Assembly (NCBI GenBank): GCA_028871525.1
Contig: JAGWMX010000003.1
Span: 1 to 64,000, forward strand
DNA from: Gammaproteobacteria bacterium
GTDB lineage: Bacteria; Pseudomonadota; Gammaproteobacteria; Nevskiales; Nevskiaceae
Length of the DNA stretch: 64,000 bases
Reading direction: 5' to 3'
The translations under genes were made by a program, and so were the position numbers. This document shows, piece after piece, positions 16,731-23,315 of the stretch (position 1 is its first letter; every line of letters starts with the position of its first letter). A model generated the notes under the pieces. That model saw only the letters and a program-made list of their open reading frames with translations. It was not told the DNA's origin and made no database searches.

Positions 16731-17111
16731 CTACGCCGCCTGCACCGGAATCGTGTTGGCGGTGCGGACCACGCGGTTGGATTCGTCCAGATACACCAGC
16801 CGCGGCCGATGTGCGCGCGCTTCGCCGGCGTCCAACTGCGCATAAGCGCAGATGATGATGCGGTCGCCGACGCAGGCCTTGTGCGCGGCCGCGCCGTTGA
16901 TCGAAATCACGCCGCTGCCGGCTGCCGCGGCGATGGCGTAGGTGGAGAAGCGCTCGCCGTTGGTGATGTTGTAGAGGTGCAGTTGCTCGAACTCGTGCAG
17001 CCCGGCTAGATCCAGCAGGCGGGCGTCGATCGCGCAGGAACCCTCGTAATCCAACTCGGCGTGGGTCACGCGCGCACGGTGCAGCTTGCACTTGAGCAGG
17101 GTCAGTTGCAT
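16731..17111 (-). CDS. panD: Aspartate 1-decarboxylase
   Basis: Pyruvoyl enzyme that makes beta-alanine from aspartate for pantothenate synthesis. The proenzyme self-cleaves between Gly and Ser in YEGSCAID (residues ~22-29), giving the pyruvoyl cofactor on the new N-terminus. Also visible are [32 protein letters not shown] and [16 protein letters not shown]. Length (126 aa) matches E. coli PanD. It is last in the panB-panC-panD order, 135 bp after panC. That gap contains two imperfect copies of a short repeat (17141-17176 and 17193-17222). Confidence 0.97.
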   Translation of the reverse strand: MQLTLLKCKLHRARVTHAELDYEGSCAIDARLLDLAGLHEFEQLHLYNITNGERFSTYAIAAAAGSGVISINGAAAHKACVGDRIIICAYAQLDAGEARAHRPRLVYLDESNRVVRTANTIPVQAA

Positions 17112-17140
17112 CGCGGTGATTTCCGTAATTGTCCGACTCC

Positions 17141-17222
17141 GGGCGGCCCACGGAAGACATTCGCACCCGGCGTCAAGGTGATCGCTTAAAGAAGGCGGCC
17201 CACTAAGGCATTCGCCCGCATG
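17141..17222. repeat. Two imperfect direct copies of a short repeat
   Basis: Copy one at 17141-17176 reads GGGCGGCCCACGGAAGACAT then TCGCACCCGGCGTC. Copy two at 17193-17222 reads GGCGGCCCACTAAGGCATTC then GCCCGCA. A third, weaker match lies in the duplicated stretch before era (53399-53433: GCCCAACGTCGGCATTCGCC then GCCGGGTGTC). The consensus is about 30 bp and G+C rich. It fills most of the panC-panD gap; function unknown. Confidence 0.5.
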
Positions 17223-17246
17223 ACGCATTCAACCAGCGCGGCCAGT

Positions 17247-18098
17247 TTAACCGTTGACCGCGGGCGCGCCAACCCGCAGACAATCGAGCAGGCGTGTACC
17301 ACCGAGCCGGGCCGCAGCCAGCAGCACCCACGGACCGCGCTCCGCCGGCGCGCGCAATTGCGGATCACGCACGGCGACGTAGTCCGGCGCAAAGCCGGCT
17401 GTGCGCAGGCCGGCGACGGCCTGTCGTTCCAGCGCCGTGAAGTCCCGTTGGCCGGCGGTTAACCGCTCGGCGAGCGCACGCAGCGCCTGATAAAGCCGCG
17501 GCGCCACGGCGCGTTCGACGGCGCCGAGATATCGATTGCGCGAAGACAGCGCAAGACCGTCGGCGGCACGCACCGTCGGCTGACCGAGAATCTCGACCGC
17601 CAGGCCGAGGTCGGCGACCATGCGTCGGATCACGCACAACTGCTGGTAATCCTTCTCGCCGAGCACGGCGACGGCCGGCTGCACCAGGTTGAACAGGATG
17701 TTGACGACGGTGGCGACCCCGGTGAAATGGCCGGGCCGGTGAGCGCCCTCCAGTGAATCGACCAGCTCACCGGCCAACTGCACCGTGGTCGCCGGCGGAT
17801 AGCCGTGCGGATAGATCGTCTCTACCGACGGCGCGAACAGAACGTCGGCACCTGCCTGCCCGAGCTGCGCGGCGTCGGCCTCGAGCGCACGCGGATAGCA
17901 CGCGTAGTCCTCGCCGCGGCCAAACTGCAGCGGGTTGACAAACACGCTGGCGACGACGACGTCTGCCGCTTCCCGGGCGCGCTCGACCAGCCGCAGGTGA
18001 CCGGCATGCAGGCTGCCCATCGTCGGCACCAGCGCCACGCGGCCACCGCGGCCGGCCAGCGCCGCCCGCAGCGCGGCGGGCGTCTCGCAGCGCTGCAC
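17247..18098 (-). CDS. panC: Pantothenate synthetase
   Basis: Condenses pantoate with beta-alanine using ATP, via pantoyl-adenylate. A nucleotidyl-transferase fold with PTMGSLHAGHLRLVERA (HIGH-like, ~26-42), VFVNPLQFG, GHFTGVATVVNILFNLV, GEKDYQQLCVIRRMV and the KMSKS-like LSSRN near residue 186. The GTG at 18098 gives VQRCETPAALRAALAG, the normal PanC N-terminus, and 283 residues, the usual length; it lies 2 bases after the panB stop. The frame is open far upstream through panB, but that is a shadow. Confidence 0.96.
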   Translation of the reverse strand: MQRCETPAALRAALAGRGGRVALVPTMGSLHAGHLRLVERAREAADVVVASVFVNPLQFGRGEDYACYPRALEADAAQLGQAGADVLFAPSVETIYPHGYPPATTVQLAGELVDSLEGAHRPGHFTGVATVVNILFNLVQPAVAVLGEKDYQQLCVIRRMVADLGLAVEILGQPTVRAADGLALSSRNRYLGAVERAVAPRLYQALRALAERLTAGQRDFTALERQAVAGLRTAGFAPDYVAVRDPQLRAPAERGPWVLLAAARLGGTRLLDCLRVGAPAVNG

Positions 18099-18100
18099 GT

Positions 18101-18934
18101 CTATCCGCCGAAGCCGTGCTCTGGCGCCGGATAATCGCCGCGTTTGACTGCGGCGACGTAGGCGGCGATCGCCGCCTCGATGCCGTCGGTGCCGGCAATG
18201 AAGTTCTTCACGAAGCGCGGCGTGTGGCCGCGCAATACCGTCGGTGAGATGCCGAGGATGTCCTGCAGCACCAGGATCTGGCCCGAGGTATGCGGTCCGG
18301 CGCCGATGCCGATCACCGGAATAGCCACCGCCTCGGTGATCGCGCGGCCGAGGCTGGATGGAATGCACTCCAGCACCATCAGGTCGGCGCCGGCTTCGCC
18401 CAGCACGCGCGCATCGTGCAGCATCGCCTCCGCCACCGCCGCTTCGCGACCCTGCACGCGGAACGCGCCGAGCTTGTGGATCATCTGCGGCTGCAGGCCG
18501 AGGTGCGCGCACACCGGCACCCCGCGCACGGCCAGGTACTCGACGATACCGGCCTGCTCGCGGCCGCCTTCGAGCTTGACCATCTGCGCGCCGCCCTCCT
18601 GCATCAGCCGCTGCGCCGCGTCGAGCGCGCGTTCGTGAGTGGCGAATGACAGAAACGGCAGATCGGCGACCAGGAACGCGCGCGACAACTGCGGCGCCAC
18701 GCAGCGGCAGTGATAAACCACGTCGGCCACCGTAACCGCGGTGGTGGTCGGCCGGCCCTGCATCACCATGCCCAGCGAGTCGCCGACCAGGATCAGGTCG
18801 ACGCCGACGCGGTCCTCGACCAGCGCGAAGCTGGCGTCGTACGCGGTCAGGCAGGCGATCTTCTCGCCGGCGGCGCGCATGCGCTTCAGTTCGGCGACCT
18901 GCACCACCGGACTCGGCTTGGCAGCTTGGCTCAT
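18101..18934 (-). CDS. panB: 3-methyl-2-oxobutanoate hydroxymethyltransferase
   Basis: Transfers a hydroxymethyl group from 5,10-methylene-tetrahydrofolate to ketoisovalerate, giving ketopantoate. The Mg-binding and barrel motifs TAYDASFALVEDRVGVDLIL, GDSLGMVMQG, VADLPFLSF, VKLEGG, CAHLGLQPQ and GIGAGPHTSGQILVLQD are present. Length is 277 aa. It starts the panB-panC-panD unit. In many gammaproteobacteria folK and pcnB lie directly upstream; here about 2.3 kb of foreign-looking sequence separates them. Confidence 0.97.
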   Translation of the reverse strand: MSQAAKPSPVVQVAELKRMRAAGEKIACLTAYDASFALVEDRVGVDLILVGDSLGMVMQGRPTTTAVTVADVVYHCRCVAPQLSRAFLVADLPFLSFATHERALDAAQRLMQEGGAQMVKLEGGREQAGIVEYLAVRGVPVCAHLGLQPQMIHKLGAFRVQGREAAVAEAMLHDARVLGEAGADLMVLECIPSSLGRAITEAVAIPVIGIGAGPHTSGQILVLQDILGISPTVLRGHTPRFVKNFIAGTDGIEAAIAAYVAAVKRGDYPAPEHGFGG

Positions 18935-19025
18935 GCAGGGCTCATCCGCTGTTATGAGCCGAAAATGCTAGCATGCCGCCCGCTGGCCCTTTCTTTCCGC
19001 CCCCAAACACTGCAGGCTGGCGCTT

Positions 19026-19095
19026 CTCAATAATGTTCCGTGCCTGCCATCCATGGCGCTACGCTGGCGACTTCGATCCGGCCCCGGCCCGACCG
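19026..19095 (+). repeat. Partial family 2 repeat at the 5' end of the EamA gene
   Basis: The run AATGTTCCGTGCCTGCCATC then CATGGCGCTACGCTGGCGAC and CCGGCCCCGGCCC aligns with the left half of the copy at 48661-48787 (ATGTTCCATACCTGCCGTCC then ATGGCGCGACCTCAGCG). The alignment stops at the first hairpin. The CCATGG palindrome in this stretch supplies the ATG at 19053, so the repeat encodes the first ~14 residues of the transporter. Similarity is clear but shorter than for the other copies. Confidence 0.7.
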
Positions 19096-19997
19096 CCAAA
19101 GCCACGCTGCAGATCCACTTCTGCGTTTTGCTGTGGGGCTTTACCGCCATTCTCGGCCGGCTGATCAGCCTGCCGGCGCTGGCGCTGGTGTGGTGGCGCA
19201 TGCTGCTGGTGGTCGGCGCGCTGCTGCTGTTGCCCCGTGTGCGCCGGGAAATGCGCCGCCTGCCATGGCGCCTGACGGCAAGCTACGCCGGTGTCGGCGC
19301 ACTGGTGGCCCTGCACTGGTTGACGTTTTACGCCGCGATCAAGCTGGCCGACGCCTCGGTGGCGGCCACCTGCATCGCGCTGGCACCGATTTTCCTGGCG
19401 CTGATCGAGCCGCACATCGCCGGACGGCGCTTCGATCCACGCGAGCTGGTGCTGGGTGCGCTGGTGGTGCCCGGCGTCGCGCTGGTGGTCGGAGGTATAC
19501 CGCGCACAATGTGGTTCGGCGCCGCCGTCGGCGTGACCTCGGCGCTGCTGGACGCGGTGTTCGGCGCGCTGAACAAGCGGTTGGTCGGCGCCGCCGATGC
19601 GCTGACCATCACCGCGCTGGAGCTCGGCGCCGGCTGGCTACTGCTATCGCTGCCGCTGGCGCTCAGCGGCGGCTGGCGGCTGCCGGACACCCACGACGCC
19701 TGGTTGCTGGTGACGCTGGCCTACGCCTGCACGCTGCTGCCGTTCTCGCTGTCGCTGGTCGCCTTACGGCAATTGTCGGCGTTTTCGGTACAGATGGCGG
19801 TCAACCTCGAGCCGGTTTACGCGGTGCTGCTGGCGGTGCCGATTTTCGGCGAGCAACGTCAGTTATCAATCGGCTTTTACGGCGGGCTAGCGCTGATTCT
19901 CGGAGCGCTATTCGCCCAGCCGCTGCTCAAGCGCCCGCGCGGCCTGGCCGACGCCGCGACGCTGGCGGTCGAAGAAGGCAAGAGTCTCGGCGACTGA
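19053..19997 (+). CDS. EamA/DMT-family transporter
   Basis: Inner-membrane drug/metabolite transporter superfamily protein with ten predicted hydrophobic helices in two EamA repeats. The first covers about residues 20-150 (FCVLLWGFTAILGRLISLPA to PGVALVVGG), the second about 160-300 (AVGVTSALLDAVFGALNKRL to LALILGALFAQPLL). Typical family features are HWLTFYAAIKLADAS at the end of TM3/4 and SVQMAVNLEPVYAVLLAVPI in TM9. Substrate unknown; exporters of amino acids or metabolites are common in the family. The start lies inside a partial family 2 repeat, giving the basic leader MALRWRLRSGPGPTA. Divergent from panB, within the stretch that splits panBCD from folK-pcnB. Confidence 0.88.
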   Translation: MALRWRLRSGPGPTAKATLQIHFCVLLWGFTAILGRLISLPALALVWWRMLLVVGALLLLPRVRREMRRLPWRLTASYAGVGALVALHWLTFYAAIKLADASVAATCIALAPIFLALIEPHIAGRRFDPRELVLGALVVPGVALVVGGIPRTMWFGAAVGVTSALLDAVFGALNKRLVGAADALTITALELGAGWLLLSLPLALSGGWRLPDTHDAWLLVTLAYACTLLPFSLSLVALRQLSAFSVQMAVNLEPVYAVLLAVPIFGEQRQLSIGFYGGLALILGALFAQPLLKRPRGLADAATLAVEEGKSLGD

Positions 19998-20059
19998 TCA
20001 GGCCGGCGAAACCACCGGCGCGATGCCGCCGGTAACGATCAAACTGGCTACCCGCAACG

Positions 20060-20250
20060 GGTTGAACCGCCCCGGGACTCCCTGAGGTATTTTCCCTGGA
20101 GCCAAGCCATCATAGTCTCACCCGGGCGTTGGAAATGGCACTCGCACTCGACCTCGGTCAGCGGACGCCAACCGTTGCTGCCGCCTAAGCCGTTGGTGGT
20201 CGAACCGACGCACCCATTCGAGCGTGTCCAGCCGTAGCGGTCCGCGGCTC
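20060..20250 (-). pseudogene. IS3-type transposase C-terminal remnant
   Basis: On the minus strand one frame reads LDTLEWVRRFDHQRL (about 20238-20190), close to the C-terminal L-E-W-V-x-W-F-N-H-x-R-L signature of IS3-family OrfB integrases. After a frame change it continues GWRPLTEVECECHFQRP, resembling the usual following G-x-x-P-x-E-x-E-x-x-Y segment. Another frame then gives KYLRESRGGS. No upstream catalytic DDE part, ends or target repeats are visible. A decayed fragment, adjacent to the stop codon of the hypothetical gene at 20272. Confidence 0.6.
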
Positions 20251-20271
20251 GCCGCAGGCTACCCGCGCTCC

Positions 20272-20958
20272 TCACCTGGCGCGGTAAACCACTTTGCCAT
20301 TCGGGTCCAGCATCTCGATGCGCGGCTCGCCGGCCTTGTTCACGCCGATGCGGATGCGGGGGTGTCCCTGCGGGTCGGAGATCACCAGTTGCGCGTTCTG
20401 GTTTTCGTTGGATAGCGAGATGCGTTCAACCCCTTGGCTGGATTTGATATCACCGGGTTTATAGGGGCGGCGATCGCTGATGCCAAAGCCAGCCCGCCAG
20501 CGCGCGCCGTCGGGGCTTTCCGACTTACCCATCCAGATGCCGTCGGTCGGCTGGTAGATGTAATCGAAGATCAGCGCGGTTTGGTCTTCGTCACGCAGCT
20601 TGCTCAGGGCCAAGCCGCCGATCTCTCCCCCGTTCACGTCGTAAAAGGCCAAACCCGCGGTATCGTGAATGCTGCGTTTATAGGCTTTGCCGCGGACCAC
20701 GGCGTCCGGAAAGCGCTTACTGTTGGCAATCACCAGCCGCGTCCTGCCATCGGGGTCGACGATGTTGATCCGCTGCACGGTCAGCGTATCGAAGGTCGCC
20801 GACTTCGGCGCGGGCGACGCCTTGGCCTCGGAAATTGCCAATGGCAGGTAGGGTCTCAGCAACAATCCCCAGACAGTGCGAGCGCGGCGAGCAGGAATTG
20901 CGTCAGACGTTGCGGACGAATCGCTGAAACGGGCATTGCGGGCCTCCTCCATGCGCAT
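20272..20958 (-). CDS. Hypothetical membrane-anchored or exported protein
   Basis: From ATG 20958 (a second ATG lies at 20952) the protein has 228 residues. It starts with a charged leader (MRMEEARNARFSDSS), a weakly hydrophobic stretch VWGLLLRPYLPLAISEAKA, and then a soluble domain. The domain begins FDTLTVQRINIVDPDGRTRL, and related beta-rich lines recur (AFYDVNGGEIGGLAL, ISLSNENQNAQLVISDPQ, PRIEMLDPNGKVVYRA). Each has a D-P/N-x-G turn, suggesting a repeated strand-turn-strand unit. The upstream 61 in-frame codons to 21141 do not look like protein. Function unknown; located in the island between folK and panB, beside the IS3 remnant. Confidence 0.65.
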   Translation of the reverse strand: MRMEEARNARFSDSSATSDAIPARRARTVWGLLLRPYLPLAISEAKASPAPKSATFDTLTVQRINIVDPDGRTRLVIANSKRFPDAVVRGKAYKRSIHDTAGLAFYDVNGGEIGGLALSKLRDEDQTALIFDYIYQPTDGIWMGKSESPDGARWRAGFGISDRRPYKPGDIKSSQGVERISLSNENQNAQLVISDPQGHPRIRIGVNKAGEPRIEMLDPNGKVVYRAR

Positions 20959-21071
20959 CCGTAAGGAGCCTACACCGCAGCTTGAAGCCCGAAACTCGAA
21001 ATTGATTCCTTCACTGCACCAGCGCTTCTGGCGCCCCCGTCCGTGCCAACTCGGCTTCGATTGCTTCAAGC

Positions 21072-21164
21072 TTATTGATCCGGCCACCTCGGTGCCGAAT
21101 CGTACCGAAGTTTCCTGTTGCAACGACGACAGCAAATTCAAGGTTCATGTGGCCGGATCAATAA
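21072..21164. repeat. Perfect 16-bp inverted repeat with 61-bp spacer
   Basis: TTATTGATCCGGCCAC at 21072-21087 is the exact reverse complement of GTGGCCGGATCAATAA at 21149-21164. The 61 bases between include a smaller imperfect pairing (CGGTGCCGAATCGTACCGAA). The structure lies between the hypothetical gene and folK, at the end of the island. It could be the ends of a very small mobile element or an RNA hairpin; there is no T-tract, so a simple terminator is unlikely. Confidence 0.75.
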
Positions 21165-21223
21165 CCGAACGATGCTCTGTGCGGGATTGCTTCGCCGTCG
21201 TTGGCTCCTCGCAATCACCGCCG

Positions 21224-21727
21224 TCAACCGTCCGCCGACGGCGGCCACGGCTCCAGGCCGCTGCGATCGCAGGCCTCCGCCAGCCGGCCGATTTCGCCGA
21301 CGCCGGGCACGACCAGGCGCGGCGCGATCTCGCTCCACGGCACCAGTACGAAAGCGCGCCGGGCGATCTGCGGATGCGGCAAGGTCAAGCGCGTGGTGCG
21401 GCGGCGAACGCCTTCGACGTGCAGCAGATCGAGATCCAGCACCCGCGCTCCCCAGCGCTGCTCACGGGTGCGGCCGGCGGCATCTTCGAAATCCTGCAGC
21501 CGGGCGAGCAGAACCTCCGGCGTGATCGTGGTTTCCAGCGCGGCGACGGCGTTGCAATAGTCCGGCTGCGGCTGCGGTCCGATCGCCGTGCTGCGCCAGA
21601 AACGCGAGCGCGCGATCACGGTCAATCGCGGCTCCGCGGCCAGTGCGGCCAGCGCGGCGGCAATTTGCGCCGGCGGATCGCCCAGGTTGGCGCCCAGGCC
21701 AATCCAGGCGCGGCGCACTGCGGCCAT
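21224..21727 (-). CDS. folK: 6-hydroxymethyl-7,8-dihydropterin pyrophosphokinase
   Basis: Transfers pyrophosphate from ATP to hydroxymethyl-dihydropterin in folate synthesis. Visible motifs are GLGANLGDPPAQI (N-terminus), RFWRSTAIGPQPQPDYCNAV, LQDFEDAAGR and RWGARVLDLDLL, which carries the two Mg-binding aspartates (~residues 94-106), then LPHPQIARRAFVLVPWSEIAP. Length is 167 aa. It starts 9 bp after the pcnB stop, the conserved pcnB-folK pair. Confidence 0.96.
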   Translation of the reverse strand: MAAVRRAWIGLGANLGDPPAQIAAALAALAAEPRLTVIARSRFWRSTAIGPQPQPDYCNAVAALETTITPEVLLARLQDFEDAAGRTREQRWGARVLDLDLLHVEGVRRRTTRLTLPHPQIARRAFVLVPWSEIAPRLVVPGVGEIGRLAEACDRSGLEPWPPSADG

Positions 21728-21736
21728 CGACGCCGA

Positions 21737-23038
21737 TCAGTCCTGTGCTTTTTTGCCGCGCCGGCGGCGGCCGCCGCGCCGCCGACTGCGCCGCTTCGGC
21801 ACCGGGGCCGACGCCGCGGCGTCGTCCGCGGGCGCCGGCGGCAGCTCCTTGGCGGTCTGCGCCTGCGTCCACCAGTCGGCCAGCCCGGCGAGCTGCGGTT
21901 CGGCGGAAGCGCCGCGCAACACCAGAAAATCGTAGGCGGCGCGGAAGCGCGGATGCGCCAGCAGTCTTTTGGCGCGTGCGCCGTGCCGATGATCGAAACG
22001 CGGCTGCAGCAGCCAGATCTCGCGTATCGGCGTTGAAAATCGCCTGGGGATCGACACCCGCAGCGACTGCCGCGCCAGTACCTCGTCGGCAGCCTGCGAC
22101 AGCGCCAGCATCGGCGCATAGCCTTCGTTGCAAGCGAGAAACTGCGCGCGCAGCGCCACCGACGGCCACAACAGTGCGGCGTAGAGAAATGCCGGCGTCA
22201 CCGGCTGGTCGTTTTCGACCCGCGCCGCGGTATTGGCCGCTGCCTGGTGCAGCAGTCTCAGCCAGCGCGCGTCCTCGGCCAGCGCAGTTTCGGTATCCGC
22301 AAACAGGATGCCGAACAGGCCGCGCTCGCGCATCCCATCGAGGTTGGCCCGCGCCTCGCGCGACAACAACATCTTGATGATCTCGTCGAACAGCCGCGCC
22401 GGCGGGATCTCGCCCAGCAGTGGCGCCAGGCGGGAGATCGGCTCGGCGGTCGCCGGCTCGATCTCGAAGCCGAGTTTGTTGGCGACGCGTATCGCGCGCA
22501 GCATCCGCACCGGGTCTTCGCGATAACGCAACTCGGGCTCTCCGATCATCCGCAGCCGCCGGCGCTGCAGGTCGGAGATGCCATCGGCGAAATCGATGAT
22601 CGAATAGTCGCGAATATCGTAATACAGCGCGTTGACGGTGAAATCGCGACGGAATGCGTCGGTCTCCAGGCTGCCGTAGATGTTGTCCGAGAGAATGCGC
22701 CCGGTTTCGTCGCGCTCATGAGAATCGGTGATCGGACCGCGGAAGGTGGCCACTTCCGCGATTTCGCCGCCCGCGCGCACATGGGCGATCAGAAAGCGGC
22801 GGCCGATCAGCCGGCACTGGCGAGCGAACACCTTCTTGACCTGTTCCGGATGAGCCGAAGTGGCGATATCGAAATCTTTCGGCTTCAGGTTGGCCAGCAG
22901 GTCGCGCACACCGCCGCCGACGAGGTACGCCTCAAAGCCGGCTTCCACCAGCGTGTAGAGCACCTTCAGCGTGCCCGGCGAGATCTGTTTGCGCGAGATG
23001 CCGTGCTGCGCGCGCGGAATACGGACTGGTGGATTAAT
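21737..23038 (-). CDS. pcnB: Poly(A) polymerase I, apparent AUU start
   Basis: Adds 3' poly(A) tails to RNA and thereby promotes decay. The nucleotidyltransferase core has EAYLVGGGVRDLLANLKPKD, DFDIATSAHPEQVKKVFARQ and EVATFRGPITDSHERDE; the tail is a basic Arg/Lys-rich C-terminus (RRSRRRGGRRRRGKKAQD). Conserved N-terminal residues IPRAQHGISRKQISPGTLKV lie upstream of the first GTG (22963), with no ATG, GTG or TTG between them and a TAG stop. ATT at 23038-23036 is in frame, six bases after a GAGG ribosome site, giving INPPVRIPRAQHGIS. E. coli pcnB is a known case of AUU initiation, so this start is chosen; the protein is 433 aa. Confidence 0.9.
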   Translation of the reverse strand: MNPPVRIPRAQHGISRKQISPGTLKVLYTLVEAGFEAYLVGGGVRDLLANLKPKDFDIATSAHPEQVKKVFARQCRLIGRRFLIAHVRAGGEIAEVATFRGPITDSHERDETGRILSDNIYGSLETDAFRRDFTVNALYYDIRDYSIIDFADGISDLQRRRLRMIGEPELRYREDPVRMLRAIRVANKLGFEIEPATAEPISRLAPLLGEIPPARLFDEIIKMLLSREARANLDGMRERGLFGILFADTETALAEDARWLRLLHQAAANTAARVENDQPVTPAFLYAALLWPSVALRAQFLACNEGYAPMLALSQAADEVLARQSLRVSIPRRFSTPIREIWLLQPRFDHRHGARAKRLLAHPRFRAAYDFLVLRGASAEPQLAGLADWWTQAQTAKELPPAPADDAAASAPVPKRRSRRRGGRRRRGKKAQD

Positions 23039-23099
23039 CGTCTGCCTCGGCTTGTCGGGTCGGTGCGGCGCCGCCGGTGGCGGTCGCTACGCGATTATT

Positions 23100-23128
23100 T
23101 TGCGGATTTTTCGGCGCTCGCGGATAAT
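23100..23128 (+). promoter_or_regulatory. Sigma-70 promoter of tRNA-Glu
   Basis: TTGCGG at 23100-23105 and GATAAT at 23123-23128 are separated by 17 bases, the ideal spacing. The bases after the -10 (ACGCGCCCGC) are G+C rich, the discriminator type that makes stable-RNA promoters sensitive to ppGpp. The tRNA begins 25 bases after the -10. Confidence 0.75.
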
Positions 23129-23152
23129 ACGCGCCCGCTGCCGGCCTCGCAC

Positions 23153-23228
23153 GCTCCCATCGTCTAGAGGCCCAGGACGTCGCCCTCTCACGGCGAAAAC
23201 CGGGGTTCGAATCCCCGTGGGAGCGCCA
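23153..23228 (+). tRNA. tRNA-Glu (anticodon CTC)
   Basis: A 76-nt cloverleaf with CCA encoded. The acceptor stem GCTCCCA pairs with TGGGAGC, the anticodon loop CCCTCTCACGG holds CTC, and the T arm is CGGGGTTCGAATCCCCG. It closely resembles E. coli tRNA-Glu, whose anticodon is TTC. CTC reads GAG, a frequent glutamate codon in this G+C-rich genome. It lies just upstream of pcnB on the opposite strand. Confidence 0.97.
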
Positions 23229-23315
23229 CGGCGCGGTGAGGGGTGTGATCGGGCTGCTAGTCCAATCGTGAAACGATCGCCCGGATTGCGGGGAAACTCC
23301 CGCCCGTACCGGGCG

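Noticed and set aside
20272-21141. Longer start for the hypothetical protein at 21141
   Set aside because: The extra 61 codons include one arm and the core of the inverted repeat and are not protein-like.
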